DNA of 64,000 bases from Pseudomonas sp. PDM16 (lineage in GTDB: Bacteria; Pseudomonadota; Gammaproteobacteria; Pseudomonadales; Pseudomonadaceae): positions 806,001 through 870,000 of the forward strand of contig NZ_JACVAM010000001.1 in assembly GCF_014851865.1 (NCBI RefSeq), given 5' to 3'. This document shows positions 38,820-49,993 of this stretch, one piece after another. The notes under the pieces are model-generated. The model saw nothing but the letters and a program-made list of their open reading frames with translations. It did not search any database and was not told where the DNA came from. The translations under genes and the position numbers were made by a program. Positions within the stretch are counted from its first letter, which is position 1; every line of letters begins with the position of its first letter.

Positions 38820-39368
38820 TTGGACGTCGGTGTTCGACTGCAATCTATTCGCAAACTTAAAGGCCTTTCCCAGCGTGAACTCGCCAAACGTGCGGGCGTC
38901 ACCAACAGCACCATTTCGATGATCGAGAAGAACAGCGTGAGCCCCTCGATCAGCTCGTTGAAGAAGGTGCTAGGCGGGATTCCCATGTCGCTGGTGGAGT
39001 TTTTCTCCCTCGACCTGGAGCAGGACAACCAGACCCAGGTGGTCTACCGGGCCGACGAACTGACCGACCTTTCCAGTGGCGCCGTGACGATGAAACTGAT
39101 CGGCAAGGCGCATCCGAACCGGACCATTACCTTCCTCGACGAGACGTACCCGCCGGGTACCGACACCGGTGAGGAGATGCTCAATCACGACGGCGAAGAG
39201 GCGGGCATGCTGATGGATGGCCGCCTGGAGCTGACCGTAGGCAGCGAGGTGTTTGTCCTCGAGCCGGGTGACAGCTATTACTTCGATAGCACCAAGCCGC
39301 ACCGCTTCCGTAATCCGTTCGACAAGCCGGCACGGCTGATCAGCGCAACGACACCGGCCAACTTCTAA
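38820..39368 (+). CDS. pauR: PauR, polyamine-responsive repressor (XRE-cupin)
   Basis: A 182-residue XRE helix-turn-helix (residues 1-60: SQRELAKRAGVTNSTISMIE) fused to a C-terminal cupin ligand domain (about 105-175, EEAGMLMDGRLELTVGSEVF). In P. aeruginosa PauR represses the gamma-glutamyl polyamine catabolic genes and releases them on putrescine or cadaverine. The start is TTG at 38820, nine bases after AAGGAGG, giving the conserved DVGVRLQSIRKLKGLSQREL opening. Related candidate operators lie before this gene, cupin/kauB, pauB and the pauD-like gene. Confidence 0.92.
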   Translation: MDVGVRLQSIRKLKGLSQRELAKRAGVTNSTISMIEKNSVSPSISSLKKVLGGIPMSLVEFFSLDLEQDNQTQVVYRADELTDLSSGAVTMKLIGKAHPNRTITFLDETYPPGTDTGEEMLNHDGEEAGMLMDGRLELTVGSEVFVLEPGDSYYFDSTKPHRFRNPFDKPARLISATTPANF

Positions 39369-39496
39369 GAGCCGTGTCGCGCGGGCAATGCCCCTGCGAC
39401 AAGTTGGGTTGTTCCGGCCGGGCGGTCTAACCGTTATACTGCGCGCGCTCGCGAAACCGTGGCCGCGAGCGTGACTAGCCACAATGAGGGTGTACC

Positions 39497-39919
39497 GTGA
39501 ACCTGATCAAGAAGATGCTGGTGGCTCAAGCTGCCGTGTTGGCCCTGTGGGCTGTGAGCGCTCAGGCTGCGACCAACGATGAGATCGCCGAGCGTATCAA
39601 GCCGGTTGGCGAGGTCTGCATCCAGGGTGAAGAATGCAAGGGCGTCGGCGCTGTAGCCGTTGCCGCTGGTGGCGGCGCTAAGTCGCCTGATGACGTGATC
39701 GCTGCACACTGCGGCGCCTGCCACAATGCTGGCGTACTGGGCGCGCCGAAAGCCGGCGACACCGCTGACTGGAAGAAGCGTGCCGATGAGCAAGGTGGCC
39801 TTGACGGCCTGCTGGCCAAGGCCATCTCCGGCATCAATGCCATGCCGCCGAAAGGTACCTGCGCCACCTGCTCGGACGACGAGCTGATGGGCGCCATCAA
39901 GAAGATGTCCGGCCTCTGA
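39497..39919 (+). CDS. cycB: Cytochrome c5 family protein
   Basis: A periplasmic monohaem cytochrome of 140 residues. It has a signal peptide ending SAQA-ATNDE, the haem site CGACH at residues 72-76 and the methionine ligand in NAMPPKG. Extra cysteines C41 and C47 and the CATC near 122-125 are typical of c5 proteins, where a disulfide near the C-terminus is known. It should transfer electrons in respiration. A TATACT -10 lies at 39435-39440, and a terminator follows. A cycB gene sits beside pauR in P. aeruginosa as well. Confidence 0.93.
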   Translation: MNLIKKMLVAQAAVLALWAVSAQAATNDEIAERIKPVGEVCIQGEECKGVGAVAVAAGGGAKSPDDVIAAHCGACHNAGVLGAPKAGDTADWKKRADEQGGLDGLLAKAISGINAMPPKGTCATCSDDELMGAIKKMSGL

Positions 39920-39942
39920 TCGCCGCCGTCTCTTGATAACCG

Positions 39943-39974
39943 CAAAGCCGCCTCCGGGCGGCTTTGTCGTTTTT
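39943..39974 (+). terminator. Terminator of cycB
   Basis: Stem CAAAGCCGCC-TCCG-GGCGGCTTTG followed by TCGTTTTT. Confidence 0.85.
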
Positions 39975-40034
39975 GCCTGAGCAAAACCGCAGCGGGGCGG
40001 TCCAACTTTCGACGCTAATCGTGGAGGACGTTGG

Positions 40035-42170
40035 GTGCAGAGCTGCACACTGGAACAGGCCGTGGATGAAGTGTTGGCACAGATCGACGGGCCGATACGC
40101 CTCGGTTTGCCGCTCGGCCTGGGCAAGCCGAATCGATTCGTCAACGCGCTCTACCAGCGGATCAAGGTACTGCCGCAGCGCGAGTTGACCATCTATACCG
40201 CCCTCTCGCTGGCCAGGCCGCAGCCACGTAGCGAGTTGGAGCAGCGCTTCAGTGGCCCCTTCCTGCGGCGGGTGTATGGCGACCACGTCGAGCTCGATTA
40301 CCTGACTGACCTGCGCTGCGGCGACCTGCCGGGCAACGTGCGGATCGAAGAGTTCTACCTGCAACCCGGCAGCCAGCTGGGCAATCCGCTGGCCCAGCAG
40401 AGCTACATCAGTCTCAACTACAGCCACGTGGCGCGCGACCTGCAGCGCAAGGGTGTCAACGTGATCGCCCAGCTGGTCGCGCTGGATGAGCAGCGCCACG
40501 GCTATCTCAGTCTGAGCTGCAACCCTGATATCACCCTCGATCTGCTGCCTGGCCTGCATGAACGCCGCCGAGCTGGCGAGCCGATCCTGTGCATCGCCCA
40601 GCCACATGTCGACCTGCCGTACATGGGCGGCGACGCCGAGTTGGAGGTGCAGGCGTTCGATCTGCTGCTGGAGCCGGTAGAGTGCAGTGCCCTGTTTTCC
40701 ACGCCAAACCTGCCGGTGAATCCCCAGGACCATGCTATCGGCCTGCATGTCAGCAGCCTGGTGCGCGACGGTGGCAGCCTGCAGCTCGGTATCGGTGCGA
40801 TGGCCGATGCGGTGGCCGCGGCGCTGCTGGCGCGGCAGGCGGATAACACACGCTATCGCAACCTGCTGGAGGCCATGGGCACCTTGCGCTGTCATGCCGA
40901 GCTGATCGAGCGCGAGGGCGGGCTGGAGTCGTTTGCCCAAGGGCTCTACGGCTGCAGCGAGATGTTCATGCACGGCCTGCTGGCCTTGCTGGAGGCCGGA
41001 GTGATCCGGCGCATGGTGTATCCCGATGAGCACCTGCAACGCCTGGCCGAGCAGGGCGGGCTGGACGCGGAAGGGCGCCTGGTCGGAGCCGAGCCGTTGC
41101 GTCAGGCTGGTATTCCCCTCCTGTTAGACGGCACCACCCTGGCTTGGCTGCAACGCCATGGCTTGCTCGATGCAGAGCTGAAGGTGGAGGGCGAGCAACT
41201 GTTGCTGCCCGATGGCCGCCGGCTTTCCCGTGACCTGGGCGACCCGACCACCTTTGCCGCGCTGGTGCCCCATCTGGGCGAGGTGGTTGGTGGTGTGCTG
41301 GTGCACGGCGGCTTCTTCCTAGGTCCGAAGGCGTTCTACCAGCGCTTGTGCGAACTGGACGAGGGGCGACGCAGACGCATCGGCATGACCGCCATCAGCC
41401 GCATCAACCGCCTGTATGGCGACGAATCGCTCAAGCGCCTGCAGCGGCGTGACGCGCGCTTCATCAACAGCTGCTTCGTGGTCACGCTGCTGGGCGCCAG
41501 TGCGGCGGATCAGCTGGAAGACGGTCGCGTACTCAGCGGGGTTGGCGGGCAGTACGACTTTGTCGCTCAGGCCCATGAGCTGGACGGTGCACGCTCGATC
41601 CTGATGCTGCGCAGCTGGCGCGAGGCGGATGGCGATGTCAGCTCGAACATCCGCTGGGACTATCGGCATGCCACTATCCCGCGCCACCTGCGCGACATCG
41701 TGGTGACCGAGTACGGCATCGCCGACCTGCGCGGCAAGAGCGATGGTGAGGTGATCGTGGCGCTGCTGCAGATCGCTGACTCGCGCTTTCAGGATGAACT
41801 GATCGCCGCGGCGCAGAAGGCCGGCAAGCTGGCCGAGGACTTCCAGCTGGGCCCCGCGTACCGACAGAACACCCCGGCTCGCCTATTGGCGCTGCAGGCT
41901 GAGTACCCGCAGTTGTTCCTCGAATACCCGCTGGGCAGTGACTTCACCACCGAGGAGCAGGACCTGCTGCGGGCGCTGCAGTGGCTCAAGAGCAAGCTCC
42001 GGCTCAGCGAGATTTTCGAGCTGGGCGCGGCCGCCCTATTCGATCTGCCGGACGCCGCCGACTATGCCGAGCACCTGCAGCGCATGGGCCTGGAGCAGCC
42101 GAGCGGACTGCGCGAGCAGCTCTACCAGAAGCTGTTGCTAGCCGGCCTCAAGGCTACCGCGAAGGTATAG
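40035..42170 (+). CDS. Long acetyl-CoA hydrolase/transferase-domain protein
   Basis: A 711-residue protein with the C-terminal acetyl-CoA hydrolase/transferase domain at about 415-570: GGVLVHGGFFLGPKAFY, MTAISRINRLYG, GVGGQYDFVAQA and VTEYGIADLRGKS. The upstream part has the matching N-terminal fold (LQLGIGAMADAVAAAL, SEMFMHGLLALLEAGV with the likely catalytic glutamate). It is longer than common 430-500-residue family members, with extra sequence at both ends. The CoA substrate is unknown. The start is GTG at 40035 with GGAGG seven bases upstream. It is convergent with rep. Confidence 0.82.
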   Translation: MQSCTLEQAVDEVLAQIDGPIRLGLPLGLGKPNRFVNALYQRIKVLPQRELTIYTALSLARPQPRSELEQRFSGPFLRRVYGDHVELDYLTDLRCGDLPGNVRIEEFYLQPGSQLGNPLAQQSYISLNYSHVARDLQRKGVNVIAQLVALDEQRHGYLSLSCNPDITLDLLPGLHERRRAGEPILCIAQPHVDLPYMGGDAELEVQAFDLLLEPVECSALFSTPNLPVNPQDHAIGLHVSSLVRDGGSLQLGIGAMADAVAAALLARQADNTRYRNLLEAMGTLRCHAELIEREGGLESFAQGLYGCSEMFMHGLLALLEAGVIRRMVYPDEHLQRLAEQGGLDAEGRLVGAEPLRQAGIPLLLDGTTLAWLQRHGLLDAELKVEGEQLLLPDGRRLSRDLGDPTTFAALVPHLGEVVGGVLVHGGFFLGPKAFYQRLCELDEGRRRRIGMTAISRINRLYGDESLKRLQRRDARFINSCFVVTLLGASAADQLEDGRVLSGVGGQYDFVAQAHELDGARSILMLRSWREADGDVSSNIRWDYRHATIPRHLRDIVVTEYGIADLRGKSDGEVIVALLQIADSRFQDELIAAAQKAGKLAEDFQLGPAYRQNTPARLLALQAEYPQLFLEYPLGSDFTTEEQDLLRALQWLKSKLRLSEIFELGAAALFDLPDAADYAEHLQRMGLEQPSGLREQLYQKLLLAGLKATAKV

Positions 42171-42209
42171 CGACTCCGGCCGGCAGCTCGGCTTGGCCAA
42201 GTTACCGGG

Positions 42210-44219
<2,010 letters not shown>

Positions 44220-44513
44220 GGAGGGCGATTCGGTCTGCAAAAAAGAGGCGGCATTCTAGCAGTCGCCAGCCAGGGGCGGGATGGGATGCAGACTGTTGTC
44301 CGACGGGGTGAGTTCCCTACAAAAAGCCTCAGGATTGTGTGATAAGTCACTATTTTTAAAGATGATGTACGATAGTTCCACCTACCCCCTGTTGTCGCTG
44401 CTATGTCTTTCCGGGAGGATGCGCAGAAATCTGCACAGGGACAGGCAGAAAGAGACGCCGAAAACGGCGCACACAGACGGGGTATGTCTGTTTCTTGACC
44501 TTGGGGAAGTCAT

Positions 44514-46187
44514 TTGTCCGCGCACGTCGAAACCATGCGCTTGGTCCTGCTGGCCGAAAGGCCGGAGTGGGCGGCTTTGTTGCGTGCGCGGCTCGAGGCC
44601 ATGGGTGGCGCATTTCCGCTGATCACCGCGCCCTCCTGGGAAGCTGCCAGCAGCCTGTTCGACGATGGTGGTTGCGGCCTGCTGCTGACCACCCCCGCCT
44701 GCCAGCCGGCCCCAGGCCGCTGCTCGTTGCCGACGGTGCTGCTGCTCGAAGACGAGCCTGCGGAGGCGCCGGCCGATGTCTACGACTGGCTGGTGCGCGA
44801 CCACCTCAGCGTCGACCTGCTGCGCCGTTGCCTGCGCTATGCCGGCGAGCGTGCCCGCCTGCAGAACACCCTGCAGCGTCTGGCCGAGCAGGACCCGCTC
44901 ACGGGCATCGCCAACCGCCAGGGCTTTCAGACCCTGCTGGCCGCGCGTCTGGCGGAGTACCAGGGGCGTGGCCTGGCCCTCGGTCATCTCGACCTGGATA
45001 ACTTCAAGCACGTCAATGATGCCCTCGGCTACCAGGCTGGCGACCGTCTGATCCTACAGGTAGTGACGCGACTCAAGGCCCAGCTGGAGGCCGGTGACGA
45101 CCTGGCGCGCCTGGGCAGCGATGAGTTCGCCCTGCTGGTCGATACCCGTCGCGATCCGCTGCGTGCCGAGCGCCTGGCCGAGCGCATCACAGAGGCCCTG
45201 TCCGAGCCTTACTGGCTGGACGGCGAGAGTCTGTTGCTTGGCTGCAGCCTGGGCCTGGCCCACTCCCGCGCCGGTGAGGGTGCCGATCCGTTGCTGTGGC
45301 ATGCGCACATTGCCATGCAGCAGGCCAAGGCTGCCCAGGGCTGCACCTATCACCTATACGACGAGCGCATCCATCGTGGCGCGCGCAGCATGGCCGACCT
45401 GGAGGCGGAGCTGCGTCGAGCCCTGCGCCGTGATGAGCTGGAGCTGCATTACCAGCCGCGCCTGTGCCTGCAGAGCGGGCGCATCGTCGGCCTGGAGGCG
45501 CTGGTGCGCTGGCGCCACGCCGAGCGTGGTCTGCTCGGACCGGACGAATTCGTGCCGCTGGCCGAGGAGAGCGGGCTGATCGTGCCGCTTGGCTACTGGG
45601 TCATCGCCCGCGCGCTGCGCGATATGCAGTGGCTACGTGGGCGTGGTCTGCCGGCGCTGCACATGGCAGTCAACCTGTCGTTCCGCCAGTTCCAGGACAG
45701 CCAACTGCTGACCACCCTCGGCCGCCTGATCGAGGAACGCGGTGTGGATGCGCAATGGCTGGAGTTCGAGCTGACCGAGACCGCCGTGATGCGCCGCAGC
45801 GAGCAGGTGCGCCAGACCATGCAGGCCCTCGGCCGGCTTGGCGTGCGCTTCTCGCTGGATGACTTCGGTACCGGCTTCTCGTCCTTCGTGCACCTCAACA
45901 ACCTTCCAATCGCCTTGCTGAAGATCGACAAGAGTTTCGTCGCCGGCATGGGTGAGCGTGCCGAGAACCGCCAACTGGTGCGGGCGATGATCAACCTGGC
46001 GCACAACCTGCACCTGGAAGTGGTCGCCGAAGGTGTGGAGAACGCCGAGCAACTGGCTCTACTGCGTCAGTTCGGCTGCGATCAGGTGCAGGGCTACCTG
46101 ATCAGCAAGCCGCTGCCTCTGGCCGACCTGGCCCGTTTCCTGGTCTTCGGCATGCGCCAGCCGCTTCTGTCCGGCATGCCTTCCTGA
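44514..46187 (+). CDS. proE: GGDEF-EAL phosphodiesterase ProE
   Basis: Hydrolyses c-di-GMP; P. aeruginosa ProE in this position is a potent phosphodiesterase that limits exopolysaccharide. The product is 557 residues: an N-terminal receiver-like region without obvious phosphorylation signature (1-110), a degenerate GGDEF domain with GSDEF at 201-205, and an EAL domain from about 300 with EAL at 328-330, the DDFGTGFSSF loop and KIDKSFV. The GGDEF half is likely inactive or regulatory. The start is TTG at 44514 after GGGGAAG; ATG 44535 is an alternative. It is convergent with the MATE gene, one base apart. Confidence 0.9.
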   Translation: MSAHVETMRLVLLAERPEWAALLRARLEAMGGAFPLITAPSWEAASSLFDDGGCGLLLTTPACQPAPGRCSLPTVLLLEDEPAEAPADVYDWLVRDHLSVDLLRRCLRYAGERARLQNTLQRLAEQDPLTGIANRQGFQTLLAARLAEYQGRGLALGHLDLDNFKHVNDALGYQAGDRLILQVVTRLKAQLEAGDDLARLGSDEFALLVDTRRDPLRAERLAERITEALSEPYWLDGESLLLGCSLGLAHSRAGEGADPLLWHAHIAMQQAKAAQGCTYHLYDERIHRGARSMADLEAELRRALRRDELELHYQPRLCLQSGRIVGLEALVRWRHAERGLLGPDEFVPLAEESGLIVPLGYWVIARALRDMQWLRGRGLPALHMAVNLSFRQFQDSQLLTTLGRLIEERGVDAQWLEFELTETAVMRRSEQVRQTMQALGRLGVRFSLDDFGTGFSSFVHLNNLPIALLKIDKSFVAGMGERAENRQLVRAMINLAHNLHLEVVAEGVENAEQLALLRQFGCDQVQGYLISKPLPLADLARFLVFGMRQPLLSGMPS

Positions 46188-46188
46188 G

Positions 46189-47577
46189 TCAGGGTAGGCA
46201 TACCTCGCCGGTCGGAGTCGCCCGCGGCCGCAGCATGCATGTGGTCTTCCACTCGAAACCAAGGGTCAGGCCAAGAGCCGCGCAGGCCAGCCCGCCTGCC
46301 AGCCCCCACCACACGCCATGGGCGCCCCAGCCGAACGGAAAGGCTAGGGTCCAGGCCAGCGGAATACCTATCAGCCAGTAACAGCCGAGGCCGACCAGCA
46401 GGGTGGTCTTGCCGTCACCCAGGCCACGGATGGTGCCCATGGCGATGCTCTGGGTGCCGTCGAACAGCTCGAACACGGCGGCGACCGCCAGCAGGCTCAC
46501 GGCGAGCGTGACCACCTCGGCGAAGGCCGGGTCGGAGCGGTCGACGAACAGCCCTACCACGGGCTCCGGCGCCAGCCAGAACAGCAGCGCGAAGAGCAGC
46601 ATGCAGCAGGCGCCGCTGGCGATGCCCAGGTGCCCGGCGCGACGCACATCGGCAGGCCGACCGGCACCGTAGTGCTGGCCGACACGGAAGGTCACGGCAT
46701 ACGACAGACCCTGAGGCAGGATGAACGCCAGCGTCACTGCCTGGATGGCGATCTGGTGTGCGGCCAGCTGCACGCTACCGAGCGCGCCCATGCACAGGGC
46801 TGCGAAGGTGAACATGCCCTGTTCGGCAGCGTAGGTGCCGCCGATCGGCAGACCCAGGCGCAGTAGTGCACCCATCTCGGTCCGCTGCGGGCGCAGCAGC
46901 CCCCGCAGCAGCGCATAGTCACGGTAGGCCGGCGCATACAGGATGTGCAGCGCGAGGGCCAGGGCCATACCGCTGCTGACCAGGGCGGTGGTCATGCCAA
47001 TGCCGCCCAGGCCCAGGCTGGGTAGGCCGAACCAGCCCTTGATCAACGCATAGTTGATGACGAAGTTGGCGATCGCGCCGACGATACCGATGGTCATCAC
47101 CGGGCCGGGATGGCCGATGGCGCTGGTGAAGCCGCGCAGAGCCATGAAGACCAGGTAGCCGGGCAATGCCAGCGCCAGCGATCCGAGGAACTCCATCGCC
47201 CGCGCGGCAGCATCGGGCTGCTGGCCCAGATGCGGTAGCAACGGGCCCAGGGAGCGCAGGCAGAGGGCGCCGCCGATGCCCAATAGCAGGGCCAGCCACA
47301 AGCCGTTCTGCAGCAGCCGTGTGGCACCTTGAGAGTCGCCTGCGCCGTGGCGGATGGCGACCAGGCTACCCACCGCCGCCACCATGCCGACGCAGAACAG
47401 CGACAGCATGTAGTAGCAGGTGGCGCCGAGGGCGCCCCCGGCCAGCTGCTCGGGGCCGAGCATGCCCATCATGATGGTGTCGGTGAACACCATGAGCACA
47501 TGGGCCAGTTGAGCGGCGATCAGCGGACCAGCGAGGCGATAGAGGGCGACCAGCTCGTGGCGAATGGCTTGCGGCAT
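46189..47577 (-). CDS. MATE-family efflux transporter
   Basis: A multidrug and toxin extrusion (NorM-like) exporter of 462 residues with 12 hydrophobic segments. Features include RLAGPLIAAQLAHVLMVFTDTIMMG in helix 1 and LRLGLPIGGTYAAEQG and QHYGAGRPADV in the second half. It would expel cationic drugs in exchange for H+ or Na+. A LysR-type regulator is divergent with a 136 bp gap and may control it; P. aeruginosa has the same MATE-LysR pair. Confidence 0.92.
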   Translation of the reverse strand: MPQAIRHELVALYRLAGPLIAAQLAHVLMVFTDTIMMGMLGPEQLAGGALGATCYYMLSLFCVGMVAAVGSLVAIRHGAGDSQGATRLLQNGLWLALLLGIGGALCLRSLGPLLPHLGQQPDAAARAMEFLGSLALALPGYLVFMALRGFTSAIGHPGPVMTIGIVGAIANFVINYALIKGWFGLPSLGLGGIGMTTALVSSGMALALALHILYAPAYRDYALLRGLLRPQRTEMGALLRLGLPIGGTYAAEQGMFTFAALCMGALGSVQLAAHQIAIQAVTLAFILPQGLSYAVTFRVGQHYGAGRPADVRRAGHLGIASGACCMLLFALLFWLAPEPVVGLFVDRSDPAFAEVVTLAVSLLAVAAVFELFDGTQSIAMGTIRGLGDGKTTLLVGLGCYWLIGIPLAWTLAFPFGWGAHGVWWGLAGGLACAALGLTLGFEWKTTCMLRPRATPTGEVCLP

Positions 47578-47713
47578 GATGAGTAAAGCTCAGTGAAGAC
47601 TTGTCCGGGTGGCCAGAAGAGGCCGAGAATTGCGCAATTCTCAAGACTCATGAGGCATCGCACAAAAGGAAAATAGCGATGGCATTCATGACTAATACTC
47701 ATAGGTGATTCGC

Positions 47714-48640
47714 ATGGCCCGCCGTTTGCCGCCGCTCTACGCCCTGCGCGCTTTCGAGGCCGCCGCCCGGCATGCCTCCTTTACTCGTGCCGCCGAGGAG
47801 CTGGCCATTACCCAGAGCGCAGTGAGCCGGCATATCCGCACCCTGGAGGAGCACTTCGGCTGCCGCCTGTTCGAGCGGTCCGGCCGCCACCTGCGCCTGA
47901 GCGAGAACGCGCACCTGCTGCTGCCCGGCGTGACCGAAGGCTTCGATGCTCTGGAGCGTGCCTGCAATGTGCTCAGCACCGACGACGCCACCCTGCGCCT
48001 GAAGGCGCCGTCGACCCTGACCATGCGTTGGCTGCTGGCACGCCTGTCGCGCTTCCGCCTGCTCAATGCCGACATCGAGGTACAACTGACCAGCGCCTGG
48101 ATGGATGTGGACAAGGTTGATTTCCACCAGGAACCCTTCGACTGTGCGGTGCTGCTCAGCAGTGGCGGCGTCTTCCCCGCCGAGTGGGAGAGCGTCGAAC
48201 TGTTCGCCGAGTGGCTGATCCCGGTCTGCGCGCCGGAGGCGACGGTCGACGGCCCTTGGGACCTGGCCCGGTTGCAGGCGGCCGAACTGTTGCACCCGAC
48301 TCCGGACCGTCGCGACTGGCGGCGCTGGCTGCAAGCCATGAGCCTGGACGAACAGGTGCTGCTGCGCGGCGGCCAGGTGTTCGACACCCTGGAACTGGGC
48401 ATCGTCGCGGCCGCGCGGGGCTATGGCGTGTCGATCGGTGATCTGGTGATGGTCGCCGAGGATGTTGCCCAGGGTCGCCTGGGCTTGCCCTGGCCCAGTG
48501 CCGTGGCCAGTGGCGACAGTTATCACCTGGTCTGGCCAAAGGGCCGGCGTGGCGAGGAGCGACTGTGCCGGTTGCGCGATTATCTTCTGGCCGAGGTCGA
48601 GCAGATGCGTATGCCGGCGGTGGAGCGGATCGCCCGCTGA
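47714..48640 (+). CDS. LysR-family regulator (GcvA-like)
   Basis: A 308-residue LysR regulator. The winged helix is at residues 5-65 (PPLYALRAFEAAARHASF, AAEELAITQSAVSRHIRTLE) and the effector domain follows from about 90. The GcvA-type opening LPPLYALRAFEAA is clear. The ATG at 47714 with AGGTGA five bases upstream is preferred to the GTG at 47705. It is divergent from the MATE gene, its likely target. Downstream is the 343 bp region before the PauD-like gene. Confidence 0.9.
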   Translation: MARRLPPLYALRAFEAAARHASFTRAAEELAITQSAVSRHIRTLEEHFGCRLFERSGRHLRLSENAHLLLPGVTEGFDALERACNVLSTDDATLRLKAPSTLTMRWLLARLSRFRLLNADIEVQLTSAWMDVDKVDFHQEPFDCAVLLSSGGVFPAEWESVELFAEWLIPVCAPEATVDGPWDLARLQAAELLHPTPDRRDWRRWLQAMSLDEQVLLRGGQVFDTLELGIVAAARGYGVSIGDLVMVAEDVAQGRLGLPWPSAVASGDSYHLVWPKGRRGEERLCRLRDYLLAEVEQMRMPAVERIAR

Positions 48641-48983
48641 GGGATACAACAAGCGTAAAAAATAATGGACCTTGTTCCTGTGGCAGAGCGTGGCCTGGCA
48701 AGGGTTGGCGTCCTGTTATTGCCGTCTGTAGGCCGGTGGCCTTGTCTGTTTCTTGATGGGGCTGCGTTGAAATGTTTGACATATTTTACGCGCCTGAGGA
48801 GACTGTGCCGGCGGTTCGACTGTTATGCGGCCGTCGCGGGAGGTCCGTTACCTCCCACTCCCATGCCTCCAGGCGAGGCCCTGCTACGCCGCCGACAGAC
48901 GGAACCGTGCCAAACAGGTAGTGCGTCGATCTCCCGACCACCCTGCACAGCAACGGCAGACCCGATCTGCCCCAAGGTGACGT
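48641..48983. other. Long control region upstream of the PauD-like gene
   Basis: 343 bp without a credible gene. It holds a TGTTTGACATATTTTACGC element at 48773, an embedded TTGACA, a perfect hairpin GGGAGGT-CCGTT-ACCTCCC at 48838-48856 and a second GCCTC-CAGGC-GAGGC at 48865-48879. This suggests a long structured leader. Confidence 0.5.
48773..48791. promoter_or_regulatory. Candidate PauR-type site upstream of the PauD-like gene
   Basis: TGTTTGACATATTTTACGC, overlapping a TTGACA. It matches the element before pauB at 15 of 19 positions. Confidence 0.4.
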
Positions 48984-49787
48984 ATGTCCAATAACAACAG
49001 TGCCAAGTCCTCTTCTGCCAAACGCAAACCCGTCGTGCTGATGTCCATGGGCGCCCAGGAGCGCAAGGGCCACGACTATCAGGTGATGACCCATAAATAC
49101 ATCGTGCCGCTGGTGGAGATCGCCGGCTGCGTACCCGTATTGGTGCCTACCTGCTGCGGTACCGATGACCTCGAGCAGTACCTCGACATGGCGGACGGCG
49201 TGTACCTGACCGGTGCCGGCTCGAACATCGATCCGGCCTTGTACGGCCAGGAAAACCTCACGCCTGAGAAGGCTCAGGACCGCGACCGCGACCTGTTCGA
49301 CCTGCCGCTGATCAAGGCGGCTATCGCTCGCGGCCTGCCGATCTTCGCCATCTGTCGCGGCATGCAGGAGATCAACGTGGCGCTGGGTGGCGACATCTAC
49401 CAGAAGCTCTACGCCGAGCCCGGCTTCAACGACCACCGTGAGAACACCGATGACCCGGTAGACGTGCAGTACGCCGAGGCACACAAGGTGCGCATCCATC
49501 CGGGTAGCTGGCTGGCCAAGGTGCTGGGCAGTGAAGAGGTTGGCGTCAACTCCCTGCACGGTCAGGGCGTGAAGACCCTGGCCAAGGGGCTGGAGCCGCT
49601 GGCCTATGCCGAGGACGGCCTGGTCGAGGCCTACCATGCGCCGAGCCTGTCGCCCTTCCTGTTCGCTGTGCAGTGGCACCCGGAATGGCGGGCTGCGCAG
49701 AACCCGGTGTCAGTGAAGATCTTCGAGGCCTTCGGTGAGGCCTGCCGCCAGCGCCAGGCAGGCGTGAGCTTCGACCTGGTCAGCTGA
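48984..49787 (+). CDS. Gamma-glutamyl-GABA hydrolase-type protein (PuuD/PauD-like)
   Basis: Class I glutamine amidotransferase-fold hydrolase of 267 residues. Relatives release glutamate from gamma-glutamyl-GABA, ending the gamma-glutamyl polyamine route. The nucleophile cysteine is in FAICRGMQEINVALGG and the catalytic histidine/glutamate in FAVQWHPEW; DGVYLTGAGSNIDP is typical of PuuD relatives. AAGGTGA precedes the ATG. Codons 3-5 hold AATAACAA, a Crc/Hfq-type motif. A possible PauR-type element lies 200 bp upstream. In P. aeruginosa this interval holds other genes, so the gene is probably an insertion or relocation. Confidence 0.87.
   Translation: MSNNNSAKSSSAKRKPVVLMSMGAQERKGHDYQVMTHKYIVPLVEIAGCVPVLVPTCCGTDDLEQYLDMADGVYLTGAGSNIDPALYGQENLTPEKAQDRDRDLFDLPLIKAAIARGLPIFAICRGMQEINVALGGDIYQKLYAEPGFNDHRENTDDPVDVQYAEAHKVRIHPGSWLAKVLGSEEVGVNSLHGQGVKTLAKGLEPLAYAEDGLVEAYHAPSLSPFLFAVQWHPEWRAAQNPVSVKIFEAFGEACRQRQAGVSFDLVS
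48990..48997 (+). promoter_or_regulatory. A-rich Hfq/Crc-type motif at the pauD-like start
   Basis: AATAACAA fits AANAANAA exactly and begins at the sixth base after the A of the ATG start codon becomes position zero (48984). That is where Hfq-Crc normally blocks initiation. Confidence 0.4.
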
Positions 49788-49993
49788 ACGATGCGGCCGA
49801 GGCGTGATGGCGTCTCGGCCGGGATCTGACTGAAAAGTTCTATTTTGCTCAACCGTTGATCAGATCTGATGGCATTTTGCCGTCTTTATGTAATTTCCTA
49901 GCTGTTTGATCAGGTATTCTCTCCGCCCTTCGAGGGCTGACGGCGATCCCGCTCCCTTGCGTGCATCCCAAAATATGTCCGGAGAGACTGATC

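Noticed and set aside
49795..49820. Hairpin GGCCGAGGCG / CGTCTCGGCC after the PauD-like gene as a terminator
   Set aside because: It lacks a T run and has a mismatch; transcription may end here but the sequence does not show it.
49903..49910. TGTTTGAT before the chemoreceptor as a fifth PauR site
   Set aside because: Only the first eight bases match the other sites, which is too little to separate from chance.
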